Of a stretch of DNA of 64,000 nucleotides, positions 35,021 to 43,345 are shown piece after piece. Every line of letters starts with the position of its first letter. Within the stretch, counting starts at the first letter, position 1. Source of the DNA: Flavobacterium faecale (GTDB taxonomy: Bacteria; Bacteroidota; Bacteroidia; Flavobacteriales; Flavobacteriaceae). Under the pieces are notes generated by a model, which was given only the letters and a program-made list of their open reading frames with translations, did no database searches and was not told the origin of the DNA. The stretch lies in contig NZ_CP020918.1 of NCBI RefSeq assembly GCF_003076455.1, positions 868,001-932,000 of the forward strand, given 5' to 3'. The position numbers and the translations under genes were made by a program.

Positions 35021-35651
35021 AGCAGCATTTGTGCTATTGGCAGGGGGAAAATCTGAGAGAATGGGTTTCCCAAAAGGATTATTAGTGTACAACCAAACAG
35101 TTTGGATTTTGGAACAGCTCGACCGAATAGCCAGCACTTCTATTTGCACGGTTTACATAGGATTAGGCCATTGTTACGAAGATTATTTTTGTGTAGTTCC
35201 TTGGTTCAAAGACGCACAGCATCGATTTGTCAAATACAATGATCTTAAAATAAAAGTCATTGTTAATACCACTCCAGAAAACGGTTCCTTCTCTACCTTA
35301 CAAGCCGTTCTAGCACAGGTTCCCAAAAAACAACCGGTCATAGTGCAACCCATCGATGTACCGCTACTTAATCAAACAGAATTGGAATGCATCATTAATA
35401 CAACCAATGCAATTGTACTACCACAATATGAAGGCAAAAACGGGCATCCTATTCAGTTATTTCCAAAATTTTGGAATATCTTATTAAAATTAGATCAAAC
35501 ACATGAGAATTCACGACTGGATTATCAGATCAAGAAAAAAAACCCAAAGTACTGCAGTTATGTCACCGTGCAAGATTCATCCATAGTACATAACCTAAAC
35601 ACGCCCGAAGATTGGGAAAATTTCACCCAAAACACAGAACTCGTGGTTTAA
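35010..35651 (+). CDS. MobA/MocA-like nucleotidyltransferase
   Basis: 213 residues. The N-terminal loop LLAGGKSERMGFPKGLL (about 7-23) is the nucleotide-binding motif of the MobA/MocA NTP-transferase group. Members attach CMP or GMP to molybdopterin, making the dinucleotide cofactor used by hydroxylases. Its overlap with xdhC and position after the hydroxylase genes point to MCD synthesis (MocA type) for that enzyme. The cytidyl or guanyl preference cannot be read safely. Confidence 0.85.
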   Translation: MENKAAFVLLAGGKSERMGFPKGLLVYNQTVWILEQLDRIASTSICTVYIGLGHCYEDYFCVVPWFKDAQHRFVKYNDLKIKVIVNTTPENGSFSTLQAVLAQVPKKQPVIVQPIDVPLLNQTELECIINTTNAIVLPQYEGKNGHPIQLFPKFWNILLKLDQTHENSRLDYQIKKKNPKYCSYVTVQDSSIVHNLNTPEDWENFTQNTELVV

Positions 35652-35720
35652 ATAGAGTAGTTTTCTATTATTTCGAAAAATAAAATAGGACACCGTTATT
35701 TATCTTCTGTTCAAAAATAA

Positions 35721-35759
35721 AAAAAGTCGCTACTACTCAAATGTAATAGCGACTTTTTT
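35721..35759. terminator. Bidirectional terminator
   Basis: Stem AAAAAGTCGCTA (35721-35732) with TAGCGACTTTTT (35747-35758), 14-base loop, A and T runs at both ends. It serves the MocA-like gene and the convergent cytochrome gene. Confidence 0.9.
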
Positions 35760-35765
35760 GTGGTA

Positions 35766-36176
35766 TTATCTTAATTTTTTTACCATATCTGGTGTCACAA
35801 CCGATTTGTTGTTTCCCCAACTCGCGTATACATACGTAAGCACATCTGCGACTTGCTGGTCTGACAACTCTTGCTTTGGCATTGGCGTAGTGTATTTTTT
35901 ACCGTTGACAGTTATGGGACCATTCGAACCATTCAAAATTTGTTTGATCGCTCTGTTGACATCGGCATTTAAGTAATCTGACTTTGCCAAAGGCGGAAAA
36001 GCACCTGTGATTCCAGCACCATTCATTTGATGGCACGCCATACAGACTTTGTTGTAAATCGATTTTCCGTTGTTTGCTTGCTCTGGACTTGCTTTAATAT
36101 CTTGGTAAGTAGGTACCGAACTGAAACTAAACAACATAAAAGCGGCAACGGCCATTCCTGCGATATATTTTTTCAT
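35766..36176 (-). CDS. Class I cytochrome c (single haem)
   Basis: 136 residues: signal peptide (1-20), then haem attachment C45-M-A-C48-H49 and a likely Met ligand in TTPMPKQELSDQQVADV. Periplasmic electron carrier. It lies convergent with the molybdenum hydroxylase cluster and might accept its electrons, since the hydroxylase is predicted to be exported. That link is inference. Confidence 0.92.
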   Translation of the reverse strand: MKKYIAGMAVAAFMLFSFSSVPTYQDIKASPEQANNGKSIYNKVCMACHQMNGAGITGAFPPLAKSDYLNADVNRAIKQILNGSNGPITVNGKKYTTPMPKQELSDQQVADVLTYVYASWGNNKSVVTPDMVKKLR

Positions 36177-36390
36177 ACTCTAATGCGTTTTTAATTTAAT
36201 TTTTCATTTATAGTAAAAACTACTCAAAAACCAAGCCATCGGTAGGATATGTCATAGGATTGATAATTTTCAGTTAGTAAAGGATAAAACAAAACAGCTT
36301 ATATCAACCAAGCCGATTAAAAGCAAAAATATGGGTTTTTATAAAAACACCACCGAAGAAGAATGTTGTTCTTGGTAGCATTTCCCTTTT

Positions 36391-37203
36391 TTATTTTTTA
36401 TAAAAAACATTTTCAATTCCTTGTCTAAAAGCTTCGTCTCCTACTTCGTTTCGCTGTGCGTACATTGCTTTTGCATCAGCGCCAGCAACATAGCGTAAGT
36501 TTGATCTTCCGTCAGTTGCGGCTTCATAAACGACAGCTGCAATTTGTTCCGGTGTCGAATAATCTTTGGCTCTTTCTGGATCCATAAAAACCGATAGGAC
36601 TTTGTTCATCTGTTCTTGGTAAGCAGAATGTTGTGTCATCACTAAGGAACGACCTGCAAAATCGGTAGCAATTCCGCCTGGTGAAACTGTTTTTACTGTG
36701 ATTCCAAATTCTTTTAGTTCGAATGCTAAACTTTCACTCCAACCTTCCAACGCCCATTTTGTAGCGTGATAAACCGAATTAAACGGCAAAGTAACCAATC
36801 CACCAATAGAAGTTGTAGTTATAAATGTACCTGCTTTGTTTTCTCTAAAATGTGGCAAAAATTGCTGTGTTACGCGCATCACACCCAAAAGATTGGTGTT
36901 CAATTGATTTGTTAATTGGTCATCTGTTGCTCCTTCAAATGGGCCAGCCAGTCCGTAGCCTGCATTGTTAAAAACCACATCTATTTTACCCATTGCTAAG
37001 GCCATTTTTACTGTTTTCTCGATTTGCTCCACATTGGTAACATCCAATGGTAAGAGCGTTACGTTTGCTACTTCAGCGAGTGCTGTTTCGTTTTCTGGTT
37101 TTCTCATGGTAGCGATAACATTCCAGTTGTTTTTTGCAAAAAGTAAAGCCGCAGCTTTTCCTAAACCAGAGGAAGCTCCGGTTATAAAAATTGTTTTTTT
37201 CAT
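36391..37203 (-). CDS. Short-chain dehydrogenase/reductase
   Basis: 270 residues. Cofactor loop TGASSGLG (8-15), NNAG (79-82), catalytic S132, Y145 and K149 (VYHATKW). A classical SDR likely using NADP(H). The substrate is unknown. It is the target-like partner of the AraC regulator lying 155 bases upstream on the same strand; a similar AraC/SDR pair occurs at 60384-62006. Confidence 0.93.
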   Translation of the reverse strand: MKKTIFITGASSGLGKAAALLFAKNNWNVIATMRKPENETALAEVANVTLLPLDVTNVEQIEKTVKMALAMGKIDVVFNNAGYGLAGPFEGATDDQLTNQLNTNLLGVMRVTQQFLPHFRENKAGTFITTTSIGGLVTLPFNSVYHATKWALEGWSESLAFELKEFGITVKTVSPGGIATDFAGRSLVMTQHSAYQEQMNKVLSVFMDPERAKDYSTPEQIAAVVYEAATDGRSNLRYVAGADAKAMYAQRNEVGDEAFRQGIENVFYKK

Positions 37204-37358
37204 ACTAATATTATTTTGTTTTTTGTTTTAATTGCTAAAGATTTGTGGTTCTTATTTGGCAATAACCAGCTATACTGATGCCTATTTTTAAAAGGTAAAA
37301 GCATAAATTAATTACAGTAAAAACCGGATTATTTGGGTGTATCCAAACAGAACGTTGC

Positions 37359-38273
37359 TTAATTCAAGCTTTGTCTGTACTCGTTTGGACTCATTGCCGT
37401 TTTCTTTTTGAACATTTTACTAAAGTATTGCGGGTATTCAAATCCCAATGCATGGGCAATTTCGCTAGCACTTTCATTAGAATTAAGCAATTGGTTTTTG
37501 GCTTTTTCGATTATAAATTGATGAATGTGGTCTTGCGTGCTTTGTCCCGTTTCTTTTCGTAACAAATCACTTAAATATTTAGACGACATGTTCATCGCTT
37601 GCCCGCAATATTGTACTGTTGGAATTCCTAATTCGATTTGTTTATTGGCTTTGTAATATTCTTTTAAAACATTCTCAAATTGACTCACAAAATCTTGATT
37701 CAAATTGGTTCTCGTAAAAAACTGACGGTCATAAAAGCGCACGCAATAGTTAAGCAACAGTTCAAGATTCGAAATGATTAAGGTTTGACTGTGTGCATCA
37801 ATATTACTATTGAATTCTCGTTCGATTTTCAAGGCGATTTCAGTCACCGTTTTGCGCTCTTCGTCTGAAAGATGCAGCGCTTCATTAGACGAATACTCAA
37901 AAAAAGAATACTTTTCTATTTGCTTTCCTAAAGTTGATTTTCGAATTAGATCCGGGTGAAAAACGATACTCCAGCCGGTGTCTTCGCGATTTACATTTTG
38001 TTTTTCTACTTCCAAAACTTGATTCGGCCCCATAAAAACCATCGAACCTTCTTGGTAATCATAAGAGTTTCTGCCGTAATTGGTGATGGTAAAAGGGCAA
38101 TTGTCTTTAAGACTTATTTGGTACAAGCCTACAGAATATTTGAATTTTTCGATTTCTAAATCCTTTAACTCTTTGGCCAATCGAACCACCGAAACCAAAG
38201 GGTGCTTTGGCTTTTCTAAACCAAAAAAGTCATGCAGTTCAGAAATGGTGTTTATAGTGATTATGTTTTTCAT
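37359..38273 (-). CDS. AraC-family transcriptional regulator
   Basis: 304 residues; C-terminal double helix-turn-helix (about 205-304) ending with the AraC signature (SEIAHALGFEYPQYFSKMFKKKTAMSPNEYR). The N-terminal half is a cupin-type ligand-binding domain. It is clearly related to the regulator at 61071-62006 along its whole length (for example LHDF/VL.YEKP.HPL and FYDRQF/FYNRQF), so the two are paralogs. Probably controls the adjacent SDR. Confidence 0.92.
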   Translation of the reverse strand: MKNIITINTISELHDFFGLEKPKHPLVSVVRLAKELKDLEIEKFKYSVGLYQISLKDNCPFTITNYGRNSYDYQEGSMVFMGPNQVLEVEKQNVNREDTGWSIVFHPDLIRKSTLGKQIEKYSFFEYSSNEALHLSDEERKTVTEIALKIEREFNSNIDAHSQTLIISNLELLLNYCVRFYDRQFFTRTNLNQDFVSQFENVLKEYYKANKQIELGIPTVQYCGQAMNMSSKYLSDLLRKETGQSTQDHIHQFIIEKAKNQLLNSNESASEIAHALGFEYPQYFSKMFKKKTAMSPNEYRQSLN

Positions 38274-38319
38274 AGCTTTCTAATAAAATTAAATGACTGT
38301 TTCTTTGTAGCAACATTGA

Positions 38320-38560
38320 GCAAAAATGGAACGCGGATTAAACGGATTTTCAAACGCTGATAAAAACGGATTTTTTAACAAATGCAATATAATTTTGTCA
38401 AATCGAGCGCAGTTGAGATGCAATGCGTGGTTCTCGACTTCGCTCGAACTGACAATAGGACTGTTTAAAAGCATAATACTATTGATTAGAAATCTGTCTT
38501 TATCTGTGTCTTCGCGATAGCGAATCAGCGTCATCTGCGTACCTAATTCATTGTGTATTA
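38320..38560. repeat. Mosaic of common intergenic repeats
   Basis: Holds GCGGATTAAACGGATTT-type units, a small palindromic element around GTTCTCGACTTCGCTCGAACTGAC (38430-38453 region) and a GCGAATCAGCGTCATCTGCGT-type unit. The 95-codon frame across it has no protein character. Confidence 0.55.
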
Positions 38561-39700
38561 TAAATTTTGCCACCAATTGCTGTAGGTACTGTTTCCTTGT
38601 ATTAGAATTTCTTGTCCAATTTTTGGTGTGATTACTGGTAGATTCAGCTGTTTGGCTTTTGCTTGTACTCGGTTAATTGGGTCTTTCCAATCGTGCATTG
38701 CCAGTTTGAAACCTCCCCAATGTATTGGCATGATCTTTTTGGCTTGAACATCTACTCCTGCTTGAGCGGTTTCTTCGGGCATCATGTGTATGTCGGACCA
38801 TTTGTAGTTGTACTGCCCACATTCCATTAAAGCCAAATCGAAAGGGCCGTATTTATCGCCAATTTCTTTGAAATGCGAAGCGTAGCCGCTGTCACCACTA
38901 AAAAATAATTTCTCCTCTTTGGACTGAATCACCCACGAACACCATAGCGTACTCTGCCCATTGTTTAACTTGCGACCCGAAAAATGTTGGGCTGGTGTAC
39001 AACTCAAAGTTAAGCTATCAAATTGAATATCTTGCCACCAATCGAGTTCGGATATATTAGAAGCGGAAATTCCCCAGGCTTTTAAGTGTTCTCCAACGCC
39101 TAGAGGTGTGTAAAAGTGTTTGGTTTTGTCTTTTATTTTCATGACCGTTTCATAATCCAAATGATCGTAATGGTCGTGTGAGAAGATCACAGCGTCTATG
39201 TGCGGAAGTTTTTCGATAGCGATAGGCAATTCGGCATTAAAACGGTCGGCGCCAAGCATTGGGTGCGGTGCGGCTACTTTACCAAACATTGGGTCTAGCA
39301 AAATTGTTTTGCCCTCTATTTGCAATAAGAAAGCCGAATGTCCAAACCACACCAATCGTGCTTTGCCTTTGTAATCGGCTACGTCAATCGAATCGATTTT
39401 TTGGACTTTTAAATCTTCTTTTGGGCGGCCATTTTTTACTTTGGTAGTAAAAAAATAATAAGCCACATCTAACTTTTCCGAAAAGCTAAGTTCTTTGGGA
39501 ACGGCCTTGGTATTATTGAATTTTCCGTTTTTATATTGTGCCGATTTTTGGTACGCAAGTTGTTTTTCTTTCGAAACATCTCCTCCAAAATTGGGATAGA
39601 AATTCGTGAAAGCCAAATAAACAACTACCAAAAGGCTAATTATTAGGAGTGTTAGTATCATGATTCTTTTTATAATTCGTTTCAAATTTCTGTTCTTCAT
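38558..39700 (-). CDS. MBL-fold hydrolase, NAPE-PLD/UlaG-like
   Basis: 380 residues with an N-terminal membrane anchor (about 12-30). The metal-binding motif H175-D-H-Y-D-H180 and later FSGDSGY and MPIHWGGF are present, as in N-acyl-phosphatidylethanolamine phospholipase D-like and UlaG-like lactonase families. Length and membrane anchor favour the NAPE-PLD-like group, acting on membrane lipids outside the cytoplasm. Substrate uncertain. Monocistronic. Confidence 0.88.
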   Translation of the reverse strand: MKNRNLKRIIKRIMILTLLIISLLVVVYLAFTNFYPNFGGDVSKEKQLAYQKSAQYKNGKFNNTKAVPKELSFSEKLDVAYYFFTTKVKNGRPKEDLKVQKIDSIDVADYKGKARLVWFGHSAFLLQIEGKTILLDPMFGKVAAPHPMLGADRFNAELPIAIEKLPHIDAVIFSHDHYDHLDYETVMKIKDKTKHFYTPLGVGEHLKAWGISASNISELDWWQDIQFDSLTLSCTPAQHFSGRKLNNGQSTLWCSWVIQSKEEKLFFSGDSGYASHFKEIGDKYGPFDLALMECGQYNYKWSDIHMMPEETAQAGVDVQAKKIMPIHWGGFKLAMHDWKDPINRVQAKAKQLNLPVITPKIGQEILIQGNSTYSNWWQNL

Positions 39701-40475
39701 TTATTTAGGACAAAATTAAACGAATTATAGGGTATAGCTGTATACTAATTACTTTTCGTTGTATGCTTATTGCTGAAATTTATAGTTTTTGAGTATTATC
39801 CTTCAAGTTTAAACCTATTTGAGTATAATAATAGAAGGACAAATACCTTTTGGCACTTAAAAGCACCCAAAATATATCTACCTAGTTTGTCTTTCTGCAA
39901 TAAACTCACACACGCATGCACAACGAGCATTCACAATTTGGGTCATTGGGAGGAACGCGGCAATCACGTACGGTGCGTCACCTCATTTAGAGTTGTAATT
40001 TGATTGTAAACATTTATTATTAGTGCTTGCTTTGGGTTGGCTTTTTTTAACCATATAAGCCATTAAATTTTCTAACTTCTTTGAGAATTTTAAACCATAT
40101 AAGAAATTAAAGAACATATAAGTATTGGCGCTTAAAAGCACCTTACGGTACGCAAAGCATATCCACCTAGTTTGTCATTCTACAATAATCTCGCACACGC
40201 ATACACAACGAGCATCTACAATGAGCAGAGCATCTACAATCAGGGTCCATTGCGAGGAACGCGGCAATCACGTACAGTATGTCAACTTATATTAAGTTGC
40301 AGATTTGATTGTAAAACGATTGTTATTGCTGTTTTCTATGGTCTAGTAACAGATTTAGCTACTGCAATTGTCAATAGGAACGGGCGCAAAGTCAGAGATA
40401 TTTGCGCAGCGTTCACGATGGAATTTAGGTTTAAAAATTGAATTAGAAATTATACTTTGCGGAGCTAGGCAAGTA
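39701..40475. repeat. Gene-free repeat region with an imperfect duplication
   Basis: 775 bases without a credible gene. Two related copies lie about 39855-40010 and 40127-40320, sharing CTTAAAAGCACC, CACCTAGTTTGTC, CACACGCAT, ACAACGAGCAT and GAGGAACGCGGCAATCACGT. Between them is an AACCATATAAG/AACATATAAG stretch whose complement also occurs in the scoA-scoB gap (about 21575-21602). Short frames here are repeat translations. Confidence 0.65.
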
Positions 40476-41633
40476 TTATACAATAATTTCTGGTTTTGAA
40501 ATTTGTATTGAATTTATTAAATGGTGAATTAGAATTTCACATTGCATTATTAGGCCAATCACGGCTCCTTTATCAACTTCGATTATTCTTTTGAAATCGT
40601 GAAAAAGTAAATTTCTAATATCATATAAGCAATCACCAGTAGCTTGTTTTGAGTATTCAGGAGATGTTTGCAAAATAAAATCCTTTAATGCATTTGTAAT
40701 TTCGTTTTTATCGTCAAAATTAACTTTATCAAATAATGAATTAATAATTGAACGAGTATTATTTACCTCATACATTTTCTGAAAAAAGTCAAAGTTATTT
40801 AGACCCTCCTTCATATCACAAATAGCATCTATTCCTTCTCGGACTTTTTCTTCTAAAAGAAATTCGATAACTTGATATAAAACTAAAAAACGAAAAAGAG
40901 GATTACTATTTTCAACAAGTAGTTTTCTGTATAATAGTTTTAAAAGTGGAATGTGTTCAATTACTGAACTAGATTTGTTGATATGAATGGATTTCTCGTC
41001 ACGAGTCTTTAAATATTTAGCTTGGATTAAAGAATCTAAATCATCGTTTTGGACGTCAACAAAAGACAAAACATTCGGAATTATATTCTCTGGAAAAAGA
41101 TAATATCCCTTAATCGCTAGGCTAGGCAAACAGTTTTCAATAGTGAAATCATCCTCCTTAATTAGAGAATTACAAATGATTGCGTAAATCGAATTTAAAT
41201 CTAATAAGTCTGAAAGATTTAACGTTTCATTTTCAGGCAATTTACTAAAATCAAAATGCTCAATTATATGTTTTGAACAATAAAATTTATAGGCTTGTAT
41301 ATATTCGTCAAAATCTTCATCGTATTTTTCGACGTTATCTTCTAGTGCAGAATTTGGGATAATTAAACCAATACTTTTCCCCGCATAATTAATTTTAAAC
41401 AAGTCATTTTCCGCATTTAGATATGGATTTGTAAATCTATAAACGCTATAAGTTTCGGTTGGCAAATCTTTATTTACAGACCTTAAAGTATGGTTTACAG
41501 TTCCTTGCATTTTGATATTACAAGTAAGTGTAAATAAATCTTGGTCTCCATCTTTGGACCTTAAATAGAACAATTTATCATTATCATCAAAATGCGAGAT
41601 AATCATTTTTTTTATATCTTTGGTAGTGTGCAT
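40476..41633 (-). CDS. HEPN-domain protein of a two-gene system
   Basis: 385 residues, no signal peptide or membrane helix. The C-terminal region (about 245-375) is helical and carries R340-N-L-L-F-H345 in LYDIRNLLFHDFKR, the R-x4-H motif of HEPN ribonuclease domains; FRFLVLYQVIEFLLEEK (248-264) fits the first helix of the ApeA-like HEPN group. The N-terminal 240 residues match nothing I know; they could sense a trigger. The start overlaps the stop of the upstream gene (TAATG). HEPN proteins are often RNase toxins in defence or toxin-antitoxin pairs. That role is inferred, not shown. Confidence 0.72.
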   Translation of the reverse strand: MHTTKDIKKMIISHFDDNDKLFYLRSKDGDQDLFTLTCNIKMQGTVNHTLRSVNKDLPTETYSVYRFTNPYLNAENDLFKINYAGKSIGLIIPNSALEDNVEKYDEDFDEYIQAYKFYCSKHIIEHFDFSKLPENETLNLSDLLDLNSIYAIICNSLIKEDDFTIENCLPSLAIKGYYLFPENIIPNVLSFVDVQNDDLDSLIQAKYLKTRDEKSIHINKSSSVIEHIPLLKLLYRKLLVENSNPLFRFLVLYQVIEFLLEEKVREGIDAICDMKEGLNNFDFFQKMYEVNNTRSIINSLFDKVNFDDKNEITNALKDFILQTSPEYSKQATGDCLYDIRNLLFHDFKRIIEVDKGAVIGLIMQCEILIHHLINSIQISKPEIIV

Positions 41634-42793
41634 TAACCTAACATATTAGCTTTATAGAATTTATTTGCTTGTTGAACTGAAACGTCTAAATTTTTAAAAC
41701 CCTCATTAGACTCATTGAACATGCATCTAAAAAAGTAATAAAAATACATTCTCTGCTCATTACCAATTTTTTTTGCATTAATTTGGATTTCATCAATATG
41801 CTTAATAATTTGGTTTAATGAATCTTCAATATTATTTGACTCTATAAGGTCAATTAAATTATTAATAGATTCGATGTCTTTAGACAAACCACTTTCAATG
41901 ATGAAGCTGACTGCCGCACCAAACCCCGCAATTGTTTGAACTTTTGAAAATAATTCATTAACATTTTTACCGTAAGCTCTTCGCTTTATATCACCAATGT
42001 CCTCGTATTGCCAATTAGTGGCAAGTAAATTTATTTTAAGTCTTAGTTTATTATATGCCGTGATTAGCTGTTTAAACAAATCTTTACTTTTGTCATCCTT
42101 TGTCAATGTCTCTAGATTCTTAATAATCTTTACGAGATCTTCTCTATCAAGAGGTAGATAATCTCCAGTTAAATAAGAAATAAATCCATCAAGTATGTCA
42201 TTAAATTTAAATTCATTGTCTCCTGAAGGCACTTTATCTTGCGCTTCGGTAATAAAAGTTAGATTATCAAATCCTTCCTTGTAATCGGAATACAAAATTT
42301 CAACTTGATGACGAGTAGACATCGGACTTTGACCTGTATTCAACGTTAACATTCTGTATAAAACTCCAACTTTACTTATGCCGGTATAAACCTCTACCCT
42401 TAAAGGAAGTGCTAAAACTTTAGATAAAAGATCAGGTTTCTCTTTTATTTCTTTTAATAAATCTAAAATCGTGTAGGTTCTCTGCAGCCCATCTAAAATT
42501 AACAAGTCGTTACCAGCAGTTGCAATTTTTTCTAGGATATTCCCAGCATCAAAAGAAAGTTCATTATTATCATTTGGGAAAAATGCTAGCACTATTGGGG
42601 GAATTACGCACCCAACTTTTATATCTTCCTTTAGCAAGCTATAGCTTTTGTTTGCTGTTTTGACACGCTTTCTCTGAAGATCATTATTCTCTAAAATATC
42701 CTTTGCAATCTCTGAGTATTCACCAATACTGATTTCCAAAAGATGATTAATTGCAGATATTTTTGCGTCTGGTGTACTTGTTAATATTCTCAT
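41633..42793 (-). CDS. DGQHR/ParB-like (DndB- or DUF262-like) protein
   Basis: 386 residues, first gene of the pair. The N-terminal half has the layout of the DGQHR/DUF262 ParB-like fold: CVIPPIVLAF (62-71), then LLILDGLQRTYTILDL (97-112), where DGLQR (101-105) stands for DGQHR or DGQQR. Then comes YRMLTLNTGQSPMSTRHQVEIL (146-167), like the F..LNTGG.PL..QE motif. Residues 180-386 are helical and unrecognised; no HNH nuclease part is seen. Such folds bind or hydrolyse nucleotides and occur in phosphorothioation (DndB) and restriction (GmrS/DUF262) systems, but no dnd genes are here. It may control or activate the HEPN partner. Confidence 0.7.
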   Translation of the reverse strand: MRILTSTPDAKISAINHLLEISIGEYSEIAKDILENNDLQRKRVKTANKSYSLLKEDIKVGCVIPPIVLAFFPNDNNELSFDAGNILEKIATAGNDLLILDGLQRTYTILDLLKEIKEKPDLLSKVLALPLRVEVYTGISKVGVLYRMLTLNTGQSPMSTRHQVEILYSDYKEGFDNLTFITEAQDKVPSGDNEFKFNDILDGFISYLTGDYLPLDREDLVKIIKNLETLTKDDKSKDLFKQLITAYNKLRLKINLLATNWQYEDIGDIKRRAYGKNVNELFSKVQTIAGFGAAVSFIIESGLSKDIESINNLIDLIESNNIEDSLNQIIKHIDEIQINAKKIGNEQRMYFYYFFRCMFNESNEGFKNLDVSVQQANKFYKANMLG

Positions 42794-43345
42794 TATGTTG
42801 AATTAGATTAATCTTAATAGGCTTACTCCCAACTAATATACATGCATCGAAAAAGCGATACAAACCCACCCGATTTCTGGTCTACATATATAATAACTAT
42901 GATACTTTATTCATTATGCTAATGTAAGATAAAACAATGAAAAATTTTACATATTTATTATGCAAAGCAAACTTATGTTAAAAAAACATTGTTCGCATCC
43001 CCAAAATCCCTAGCACAGACCTGCCGGCAGGCAGGTAGAAGTGGAGCTCTTTTTAATCTTGCCTATTTTGGCAAGATTAAAAAAGCGGGAACGCCCCGAA
43101 GCGTCGGGGGCTGGAAAAAGCTCCAAGAAAAAAGAACAAAATGAATACCAATTTCGAATTGGAATTATCTTCAAGTAGCCTTAATTTTGTAGTAATTGCC
43201 AAAAGAGTTAGACGGCTAGGATATATTTGCAACTATTTGTCGAAATTTTTTCCGCACCTCTAACAGTTGCAATGCTGTAAATTAGCGACCAATGGAGTAA
43301 AAACCAATCAACGGCTAAAACAATTGTTTCACCAAATTATTTACT
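42794..43345. other. Gap upstream of HEPN system and CIA30 gene
   Basis: 552 bases. The part next to the HEPN operon (42794-42960) should hold its minus-strand promoter, but no full consensus was found. Copy 3 of the structured repeat is at 43004-43127. The rest is plain AT-rich DNA. Confidence 0.55.
43004..43127 (+). repeat. Structured dispersed repeat, copy 3, with nested palindrome
   Basis: Begins ATCCCTAGCACAGA. A CCTGCCGGCAGG palindrome (43020-43031) is inserted compared with copy 1. Hairpin 1 is a perfect 14-pair stem, TTTTTAATCTTGCC (43050-43063) with GGCAAGATTAAAAA (43070-43083). Hairpin 2 is CCCCGA/TCGGGG (about 43094-43109). GGAGCT before and AGCTCC after form an outer stem. Confidence 0.72.

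Noticed and set aside
38289..38576. 95-codon frame on the minus strand
   Set aside because: It runs through intergenic repeat pieces, overlaps the hydrolase gene end, and its translation has no protein-like pattern.
40172..40441. 89-codon plus-strand frame
   Set aside because: It covers the imperfect duplication; the first part resembles a frame in the other copy only because the DNA is repeated.
41633..42793. DNA phosphorothioation (Dnd) system
   Set aside because: The DGLQR protein resembles DndB in one region only, and no dndC, dndD or dndE gene is present.
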